From: Mesostigma viride
Lineage: Eukaryota > Streptophyta > Mesostigmatophyceae > Mesostigmatales > Mesostigmataceae
Direction of reading: 5' to 3'
DNA length: 64,000 bases
NCBI GenBank assembly: GCA_009746045.1
Contig: RPFO01001598.1
Span: forward strand, 679,727 to 743,726
The stretch's first letter is position 1; every line of letters starts with the position of its first letter. The translations under genes were made by a program, and so were the position numbers. Below are positions 57,501 to 64,000 of the stretch, piece by piece. The notes under the pieces are model-generated. The model did no database searches and had not been told where the DNA came from. It saw only the letters and a program-made list of their open reading frames with translations.

Positions 57501-58335
57501 GGAGGGCCTGGACAAGGTCACGCTCAAGATCAGCGAGGAGGAGGAAAAGGCTCTCAAGCGCGAGTACATTCTCAGCTATGACGACGAGAAGGGCAACCTC
57601 AAGAAGGAGAAGCGCATGATCCTGCGTCTCGCAGGTGGGCGCAAGGAGTCGGGCAAGAAGGGTGAGTTTGAGTACGAGGTGCAGTTCGAGAACCTGCCGC
57701 ACGACAAGAACCTGTACGTCAAGGCGAGCGATCTGGAGGAGCGCGGCTACGCCAAGCACATGAAGATCGTCGACGCCAAGGTGGAGGCCGGCCAGTTTGG
57801 TTTTGGCCGCGCGCTCACCAAGGCCAACGTGGAGAAGCATCTGGAGGATGTCGGCCTGGAGAAGGAGTACGGCACGCACCACCGCATCGCCGCGCTGTCC
57901 GGTGGTCAGAAGGTCAAGGTCGTGCTGGCGGCCGCCATGTGGATGCAGCCGCACATCCTCATCCTGGACGAGCCGACCAACTACCTGGACAGGGACGCCC
58001 TGGGCGCGCTCTCAGGTGCCATCCGCGAGTTTGGCGGTGGTGTCGTCATGATCACTCACAACAACGACTTCTGCTCGCAGCTGTGCCCCGAGACGTGGGT
58101 GCTGGAGAACGGCCTGCTCAACTGCAAGGGTGATGTCGCATGGATGTCCAAGCAGGTGGAGAAGGTGGAGTTCAAGCAGATCGACGAGCTCACGGACGCG
58201 ATGGGCAACAAGGTGCAGGTAAAGCAGAAGAGCACCAAGAAGCTGTCCAACAAGGAGAAGAAGGCGCGCGAGAAGAGGCGCGCGTTCGCCAAGGAGAACG
58301 GGCTGCCACTGTCCGACTCGGAGGAGGAGGATTGA
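54545..58335 (+). CDS. TEF3: Translation elongation factor 3 (eEF3), ABC-F ATPase, four coding exons
   Basis: Helps release deacylated tRNA from the ribosomal E site during elongation, using ATP. Coding exons 54545-54647, 54825-55125, 55388-55590 and 55901-58335 join in phases 1, 2 and 1 to 1013 aa (yeast 1044). Residues ~1-330 are HEAT-type helices (VPVIQELIWDTKQEVVKACK; NPDEVPECIHALAATTFVQT). Then comes the typical DDDDDEGEDLCNCKFSLAYG linker. ABC1 has P-loop GPNDSGKTT (427), signature LSGGW (513) and Walker B ILLLDEPTNHLD (~533). ABC2 has GVNGAGKST (671), LSGGQKVKVVLAA (868) and ILILDEPTNYLDRD (~888). Between signature-bearing halves of ABC2 lies the chromo-like insert (~770-830) that marks eEF3. 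The tail is lysine-rich and ends LPLSDSEEED. The first P-loop has Asp where fungi have Gly, still within consensus. ATG 54545 is the first in-frame Met after the 5' UTR intron. TGTAA follows at 58549. Confidence 0.96.
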
Positions 58336-58985
58336 GCGCTCGGTGTGGTGGGGAATATTAGATTTTTTGTGCAGTCTTGCTTGGTCTTGCACTAAGTGCT
58401 GTTGTCAGGATAGGGGAATTTTATAAGCATATCCCCACACTTTTAAAGCTCCGTAATTTGACGTGGCCTGGTGGCATTAGCCGCCTGTTTCGACCAGCAT
58501 TCGAAAGCCACATTGAAATGTTGCTCTTTTGCAAGCCCACTAAATGGCTGTAATGTGAATAAGTTTGGTGCATCTCGATGAATTTTACCACCGACAAGAT
58601 GATTGATCGTTGAGTATCTATTATTTATTTATTTCAACTACTACAATTTTCTTGCCCATAATTAACCCGTGTAAAAGGGGGGGGGGGGGGGGGAGAAGAA
58701 GAACGCGATATATTGCGCTGTAGGCTTTTTGCAGAGTTAACGTGCATAGCACATCATAAAAAATTTCATGGACATGTTCTTTTATTCGTTACCCCGATAT
58801 TCAGTCTCCTTTCCCACACAGCAAAATATGGTGTTGTTCTTAGTCAGTTACATCGTTTTTCCCGTCTTTGTTCTTATCGTGTCGATTTCATCACGACTCT
58901 TGTTGAACTCTTGCATCGTTAGTTGGTCAAAGACTACGACCGAGACATTATGCTCCGTCAAGTCCGGTGTTTTTTGCAAAGTCAC
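58336..58985. other. 3' flank of eEF3 with a G homopolymer
   Basis: Holds the eEF3 3' UTR (TGTAA at 58549-58553) and a run of about 17 G at 58677-58693. The rest shows no gene. Confidence 0.5.
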
Positions 58986-58989
58986 CCAC

Positions 58990-59545
58990 ATCTGTTCGGT
59001 GCTGCCCCTTGGCACAAGCTCTACAAACAGGTCGTGGACCGGCTGGATCGCATAGTATCTCCGCACATTTGTAGCCCTGATTGTATTACAAACCCATAGA
59101 TGCCCCTTTCTCAGGGCTATGTGTTACATATGCTCCCAACGGAGCTATGATTTTAATTAATTAATTAATTAATCTCCGCACATCTGAACCCTGTGATGCC
59201 AGATCTCCTTTGCGGCCGTTCCGAGCTTGGCACTGGATTCGTTGTCCACATCGTCGCGTCGCTGCAGCAACACAATGTTTTCTGGCATACGCGGGCTTTT
59301 GGTTCCCGCCGCACATTTGAAAGTGCTGTCCTCCGGCTTTTTGCCTTTGCACCGTGTGCAGTTCTTGGACGTTTTGAATCATGGCATGGCTAACGTGATG
59401 ACTGACTAGCTAGACCTTTTCAGTGTTTTTCCATTTGCAGGTATTTCCTCGTAAATGGTGGGAGAGCGATCGCAGCAATGGTGCTCACCACTAGACACTC
59501 CCGGCCAGTTAGGCTCGAAACACACGCCCTGATCAAGCATGCTGT
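58990..59545 (-). repeat. R1 interspersed repeat, copy 3, interrupted by an insertion
   Basis: Reverse-strand R1 from about 59545 (caagcatgctgttt side) down to the ggcacaagctctac side near 59010. A 103-bp L1-like 3' end sits at 59069-59171. The outer edge at 59541 abuts the start of an S1 copy. Confidence 0.88.
59069..59171 (+). mobile_element. 103-bp 5'-truncated L1-like insertion with 12-bp target duplication
   Basis: ATCTCCGCACAT at 59057-59068 and again at 59172-59183. The insert begins ttgtagccctgattgtatta, contains GCTCCCAACGGAGC (about 59136-59149), and ends in the tail tttaattaattaattaatt. The 3' end is the same as that at 15480-15600. Confidence 0.9.
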
Positions 59546-59768
59546 TTCCGGCCCCACCGTCTAGGTCATCTAGATAGTCGCTTTACACGTAAGCCAGCCA
59601 TAACTGGTTGTCTCTTTGATAATTTCAATGCACAAGGCTACACATTTCCATCACCATTCATCTTCATCATCCTGAACGACTCGAACACGCGGACAAGATA
59701 ACGGCAGGCTCGAGCTACCATGGTCCGGATTCTCCCGATTTCTGGCCTGCGCTGGTTGTCTCCTTGAT
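59545..59768 (+). repeat. S1 SINE-like repeat, longest copy (g), with a self-insertion
   Basis: Starts gctgtttccggccccaccgt and ends ggttgtctccttgat. At about 59600 a 15-base piece of the S1 3' end (ctggttgtctctttg) is inserted into ccagccata/atttcaatg, flanked by ATAA on each side. Confidence 0.88.
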
Positions 59769-60178
59769 AGGTGACAACTCATGTGCATTTTTAGTCACAA
59801 ATGGTACGTTCCGTAAAAAATGCTGAAATTTTAATTGCGTGTGCTATGGGCAACATCCCTTCAGGCCGCTTCAAGCTGCTCGGCAGTTGGCTTCCCGACT
59901 GCGAAGACGACATGACGACACGGATCGAGGCATGGCGTGGGCGCACCTCCATGACCACCGCCGCTGGTGGAGCAACCCCGCCCTACCCCGGATCGTCAAG
60001 CGTGACCTCTTCAAGGTCGTCATTCTGACGATCCTGCACGTGTCTATTAATTAATTAATTAATGGGCAACATATGTAGACCAATTGCCTCAATCCTTGAT
60101 ATCAAGGAGACAAGCAGCGCGATATGAGGAGATATGTAGACTGTGTGGCACTTAAAACTCATGGGGCCATATGCCCTC
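59769..60178. other. Spacer with a degraded L1-like fragment
   Basis: 59850-60030 reads in pieces like an ORF (DDMTTRIEAWRGRTS), not assignable. A ttaattaattaattaat run at 60046-60062 may be a tail. Nothing else seen. Confidence 0.35.
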
Positions 60179-60235
60179 TGCTCGAGCTACCATGGTCCGG
60201 ATTCTCCTGATGTCTGGCCTGCGCTGGTTGTCTAG
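60179..60235 (+). repeat. S1 SINE-like repeat, 3' part (copy h)
   Basis: From ctgctcgagctaccatggtc to gcgctggttgtct, with gatgtct in place of gatttct. Confidence 0.85.
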
Positions 60236-60489
60236 TTCATATGTGCATGCCCACTGCAGCTATTTTTCATATATGCATCACAAGTTGTACACAGGCTCTG
60301 CGCTGCGCTGCTGCATGGACTCTCATGCACCGGCCTGGGTGCATGAGTCTCAGATGGGGTTCTGAAGTGGCCGCAACACTATCATGGCAGTCTTTGTCGT
60401 GTGCCGGCTGGTGGAGGTGCGTACGTCGCATTTGTCCTGGTGGAATTCCTGCTGGTCTTCATCCATGGTTTGTCGGCTATGTCATCCAG
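60236..60489. other. Spacer without a recognised gene
   Basis: Short frames only, no motif. Confidence 0.35.
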
Positions 60490-60699
60490 CATGCTGTTTC
60501 CGGCCCCACCGTCTAGGTCATCTAGTCGCTCTACACGTAAGCCAGCCATAATTTCAATGCACAAGGCTACACATTTCCATCACCATTCATCTTCATCATC
60601 CTGAACGACTCGAACACGCGGACCGGATAACGGCAGGCTCGAGCTACCATGGTCCGGATTCTCCCGATTTCTGGCCTGCGCTGGTTGTCTCCTTGATGT
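60490..60699 (+). repeat. S1 SINE-like repeat, full copy (i)
   Basis: From gcatgctgtttccggcccc to ggttgtctccttgat without the self-insertion of copy g; useful as the family reference (about 210 bp). Confidence 0.92.
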
Positions 60700-60955
60700 C
60701 ATGCAAGGCTTTTGACACGGTCCTCTGGGAGGCCCTTTGGGCTATCCTGGCTCTGGGCCGCGTGCCGATTCCCTTTATATTGCTGCCACTCGCCACCTTT
60801 ATGAGGGTTCACGTACAGGCGCGGTAGTGCGCTGGACTGCGGAATGCACCACCCCACCATCCCCCCTTTACCACTTGAGGTGTGGCAAGGTTGTCGGTCC
60901 TGTCCCCATACATCAAGGAGCCCCAAGGACATTCCTAGAAAGCTAGGTAAACCTG
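60700..60955 (+). pseudogene. Reverse transcriptase fragment of a retroelement
   Basis: Right after the S1 copy the frame reads CKAFDTVLWEALWAILALGR, the conserved 'KAFD-x-V-x-W-x-x-LW' segment of non-LTR reverse transcriptases, then LYEGSRTGAVVRW in another frame. Too short and broken to be a gene; subfamily unlike the 41.3-43.2 kb relic. Confidence 0.65.
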
Positions 60956-62210
60956 CCATGAACTACATCCAGAGGGCCCCCAATCCCATTTACATTTGGT
61001 GGATCCCACTCATTTTGGTGGTAAATAACAAATTTCTCAAAATTGCTCATTTAGCTTCCAGAACCATGTACAAACATCATCCAAGGCCTAAAACCAAGAT
61101 TCATGGGAAAATGGTGCTTGTTTGCACCAAATAACACGCATTTTGGTATACAGGTACAATGTCACAACTTTCCTTGGACTCATAGCTAAGAGCTATAATA
61201 CATGATGCCAGAATAATGGCCAGTTTGACCTCAAATTTGGCACCAAGGTTCCTAATCAGATATCTTATGATGCCATGTGGTCAAAAAAATTCTGGGAGTC
61301 GGCAGCATGGTAAGATGGTGACATTTGTTAGCATAAAATACCGTATTTCAGCACTTTCTGGCATGTCTGCATATATTTAATGACACCAAATGAACTCAGT
61401 TGAAGCTGGAACTTTGCACATGTTTTAAGCACATCCCAAATAGCATGCCCACAAAGTTTCAGGCTGGTTGGATGCCAAACTGGTGACAAATGCTAGCATA
61501 AATACCCCAAAAATGCATTTTTTCATGGTTTTCCAAGGGTTTCATCACACATATGCATATATAATGACACCAAATGAACTCAGTTGGGCCTGGAACATTG
61601 CACATGTTTTAAGCACATCCCAAATAGCATGCCCACAAAGTTTCAGGCTGGTTGGATGACAAGCTGGTGACAAATGCTAGCATAAATACCCCAAAAATGC
61701 ATTTTTTCATGGTTTTCCAAGGGTTTCATCACACATACACGTATACAATGACACCAAATGAACTCAGTTGGAGCTGAAACTTTGTATATCTTTTAAACAC
61801 ATCCCAAATAGCATGCCCACAAAGTTTCATGCTGGTTGGATGACAAGCTGGTGACAAATGCTAGCATAAATACCCCCAAAATGCAGTTTTTCATGGTTTT
61901 CCAAGGGTTCCAACACATGGGGGCATATATCAATGGTCCGGATTCTCCCGATTTCTGGCCTGCGCTGGTTGTCTCCTTGATATATCAATGACCTCACTCA
62001 AGCCTAGAACTTTGCACAGCTCATAAAAACATCCGTGTTAACTGCCCACAAGAAAATCAGACTGTTTGCATGACAAATAGGTGACAGATGCTTGCAAACA
62101 TAGCACAAAAAATGCAGTCATTAGTAATTGTTTTTCAAGGGTTTCATCACATAGTTGCATTGTCAATCATTCCAGTTTGGGATAAATAGTCAGGTTCCAA
62201 ACAACACATC
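60956..62210. repeat. ~184-bp tandem satellite (right family), about five copies
   Basis: The core gtgacaaatgctagcataaa, or a close variant, occurs at about 61318, 61483, 61667, 61851 and 62081. Two spacings are 184 bp, the first is 165, and the last is 230 because an S1 fragment is inserted. Units share cacatcccaaatagcatgcc and tcatggttttccaagggttt. The core resembles that of the left satellite. Confidence 0.9.
61934..61978 (+). repeat. 45-bp S1 3' fragment inserted in the satellite
   Basis: gtccggattctcccgatttc to ctccttga, flanked by tatatcaatg on both sides (about 61926-61935 and 61980-61990). The uninterrupted satellite unit would read gcatatatcaatgacc. Confidence 0.9.
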
Positions 62211-62337
62211 TAGATTATATACTATGTGACATTGCAGGAAGGCAAACTTAGGGGCACACGCCCATGATACAACGTCAACATGTGCATGATTACACACATG
62301 TAACTAAGCTAATCGTCATAATAAAAAGCACACCTTC
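62211..62337. other. Short spacer
   Basis: No feature seen. Confidence 0.3.
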
Positions 62338-62540
62338 CCCACCCACCCACCCACCCACCCACCCACCCACCCACCCACCCACCCACCCACCCACCCACCC
62401 ACCCACCCACCCACCCACCCACCCACCCACCCACCCACCCACCCACCCACCCACCCACCCACCCACCCACCCACCCACCCACCCACCCACCCACCCACCC
62501 ACCCACCCACCCACCCACCCACCCACCCACCCACCCACCC
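62338..62540. repeat. (CCCA)n tetranucleotide array
   Basis: About 50 uninterrupted copies. Open in every frame (Pro-Thr-His, Gly-Trp-Val), hence the spurious ORFs. Confidence 0.97.
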
Positions 62541-62818
62541 ATGCACACGCTGGTCAAGAAACATGGCTGGAAATCCATAAGCCACATCAGCCAACCAAAT
62601 TAGAATATAATGATGCCACAACACCTATGAAAATAAGACAATGAGGGCTTAGACATGGCTGGAATGCCCCTCGTGGTAGCACACACTGGTCAAGGCCCAT
62701 GGCACGGGCCAGCTATCATTCACCCAATGAGCATCATCCTTATCATCATGCGCGTTGCCTTGGCCTCCTCATTGTCCTCATCCCCGTTGCAACGGCCTCT
62801 TCCACCTTGTCCTCATGT
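62541..62818. other. Spacer 3' of the right-end gene
   Basis: No feature seen other than the probable 3' flank of the minus-strand gene. Confidence 0.3.
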
Positions 62819-64000
62819 TCACCCGCTACTCCCGGCCCCGTGTCCTTGATCAGTGGGTGGTGATGGTGCTGCACCTGTGGCGCTTGCTCTGCTTTTCCTG
62901 CAATTCCTCCTCCTCCTCCTGCTGCTGCTGCAGCTTCCGGCCACGCCTCCTTCCCTGGGTGGTGCTGCGGCCGCGGCGCTTGCTTTGCTTCTTGTGCACC
63001 TCCTCCTCCTCCTCCTCCTCCTCCTCCTCCTCCTCCTCCTCCTCCTCCTCCTCCTCCCTCCTCCTCCTCCTCCTCCTCCTCCTCCTCCTCCTCCTCCTCC
63101 TCCTCCTCCTCCTCCTCCTCCTCCTCCTCCTCCTCCTCCTCCTCCTCCTCCTCCTCCTCCTCCTCCTCCTCCTCCTCCTCCTCCTCCTCCTCCACCTCCT
63201 CCTCCTCCTTCTCCTTCTCCTCCTCCTCCTCCTCCTCCTCCTCCTCCTCCTCCTCCTCCTCTCTCCTCCTCCTCCTCCTCCTCCTCCTCCTCCTCCTCCT
63301 CCTCCTCCTCCTCCTCCTCCTCCTCCTCCTCCTCCTCCTCCTCCTCCTCCTCCTCCTCCTCCTCCTCCTCCTCCTCCTCCAGGTGCTGTTGCTGCTTCTG
63401 GCCACGCCTCCTTCCCTGGGTGGTGCTGCGGCCGCGGCGCTCGCTTTGCTTCTTCTGCACCTCCTCCTCCTCCTCCTCCTCCTCCTCCTCCTCCTCCTCC
63501 TCCTCCTCCTCCTCCTCCTCCTCCTCCTCCTCCTCCTCCTCCTCCTCCTCCTCCTCCTCCTCCTCCTCCTCCTCCTCCTCCTCCTCCTCCTCCTCCTCCT
63601 CCTCCTCCTCCTCCTCCTCCTCCTCCTCCTCCTCCTCCTCCTCCTCCTCCATGTTGTCTGCATCCTCATCGGCCACGTCGGCCGTGCCATCATCCACATA
63701 GTCCTCGTCGTCACTGCTGTTGTGCACATCCACATGCAGTGGCATTGTGATGGCAACTGCAAAGGCCGTGTTGCCCTCTTCTCGCATGACTTTGGGGCTG
63801 AGGGCCTGCCCCGTCTGCTCACTGTACCGTGACAAGACCTCATTGCGCATGAACGCGGCAGGGCCATGCAGGCAGGCGCAGACAAATTCCAAGACCTTGT
63901 CAAAGGCAGTGTACTCCTCAAACCTGCCGTCTGACCACACAACGGTAACATTGCCAGCTATGGCCACCACCCAACCATGAAACCTATCCTTCATCCTGGA
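62819..64000 (-). CDS. Tudor/chromo-like protein with long Glu-rich tail, 5' end beyond the window
   Basis: Partial; the first in-window Met is at 63994 but the frame probably enters from beyond 64000. It begins DRFHGWVVAI, VWSDGRFEEYTAFDKV and FVCACLHG, the same block as in the 1490-3367 gene. Then MREEGNTAFAVAITMPLHVD and an acidic stretch NSSDDEDYVDDGTADVADED run into glutamate repeats coded by (GAG)n. After about 63650 interruptions of the trinucleotide (for example near 63055 and 63262) shift the reading between Glu, Gly and Arg runs, so the true C-terminus cannot be fixed from sequence alone. Frames remain open to 62819 or 62746. Family not recognised; a nucleic-acid or chromatin role is only a guess from the fold. 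Confidence 0.5.
   Translation of the reverse strand, partial: SRMKDRFHGWVVAIAGNVTVVWSDGRFEEYTAFDKVLEFVCACLHGPAAFMRNEVLSRYSEQTGQALSPKVMREEGNTAFAVAITMPLHVDVHNSSDDEDYVDDGTADVADEDADNMEEEEEEEEEEEEEEEEEEEEEEEEEEEEEEEEEEEEEEEEEEEEEEEEEEEEEEEEEEEEEEEVQKKQSERRGRSTTQGRRRGQKQQQHLEEEEEEEEEEEEEEEEEEEEEEEEEEEEEEEEEEEEEEERGGGGGGGGGGGGGGEGEGGGGGGGGGGGGGGGGGGGGGGGGGGGGGGGGGGGGGGGGGGGGGGGGGGGRRRRRRRRRRRRRRRRRRRCTRSKASAAAAAPPREGGVAGSCSSSRRRRRNCRKSRASATGAAPSPPTDQGHGAGSSG
62925..63652. repeat. (TCC)n arrays within a ~460-bp higher-order duplication
   Basis: A unique ~80-bp unit (ccacgcctccttccctgggt, gtgctgcggccgcggcgct) occurs at about 62925-63002 and 63380-63462, each followed by a long (TCC)n array (63000-63378 and 63460-63652). 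The two unique units differ by a 4-bp deletion, which changes frame. Confidence 0.93.

Noticed and set aside
56785-57954. 389-codon minus-strand ORF
   Set aside because: It is the antisense shadow of the GC-rich eEF3 last exon; the Leu/Val/His composition is typical of such shadows.
62338-62540. CCCA arrays as telomeric DNA
   Set aside because: The unit does not match known algal telomere repeats (TTTAGGG or TTTTAGGG types), and the arrays are internal.

Overview
The window is nuclear DNA of a eukaryotic microalga. Its clear genes are eukaryotic, most have introns, and one of them, a 13-exon murD, belongs to the peptidoglycan pathway that survives in eukaryotes only in some plastid lineages (glaucophytes, streptophyte algae and mosses, some prasinophytes). 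An eEF3 gene, TGTAA motifs behind two genes (the chlorophyte poly(A) signal) and an extreme load of simple repeats favour a prasinophyte-type green alga, perhaps a large-genome pyramimonadalean. That placement is inference, not an identification.

Layout. 1-8.6 kb: a ~172-bp satellite, an unrecognised GA-rich gene with a Tudor/chromo-like C-terminal block, a possible transposase fragment whose 5' end is copied into a 296-bp inverted repeat, and about 2 kb of hexanucleotide arrays. 8.6-20.5 kb: mobile DNA, including two copies of a TTAA-flanked element, several L1-type elements that carry ORF1 but no ORF2, and ORF2 relics. 20.5-20.9 kb: a short stretch with bacterial-style gene coupling. 22.1-24.1 kb: a two-exon GT32-type glycosyltransferase. 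25.0-37.7 kb (minus strand): murD, its introns filled with minisatellites and a retroelement relic. 39.9-40.6 kb: UTP11. 41.3-49 kb: an L1-like reverse transcriptase pseudogene, two more ORF1-only elements and a SINE-like family (called S1 here). 49.7-53.2 kb (minus): RLP24, four exons. 54.5-58.3 kb: eEF3, four coding exons. 58.9-62.5 kb: R1 and S1 repeats, nested insertions and a second satellite. 62.8-64.0 kb: the 3' part of a paralogue of the left-end Tudor-like gene.

Function. UTP11 (small-subunit processome), RLP24 (pre-60S maturation) and eEF3 (translation elongation ATPase) make a loose ribosome-related group; RLP24 and eEF3 are divergent over a 1.3-kb interval. MurD would add D-glutamate to the plastid peptidoglycan precursor. 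The mobile DNA is one interacting system: ORF1-only L1 derivatives, full L1 relics and S1 share target-primed features (5' truncation, 10-12 bp target duplications, constant 3' ends). The 3' UTRs of the L1 group end in a hairpin whose stem covaries between copies, followed by short microsatellite tails that differ from copy to copy.

Limits. All family calls come from reading motifs. No alignment, splice model or expression data were available. Exon joins are supported by reading-frame continuity and conserved motifs.
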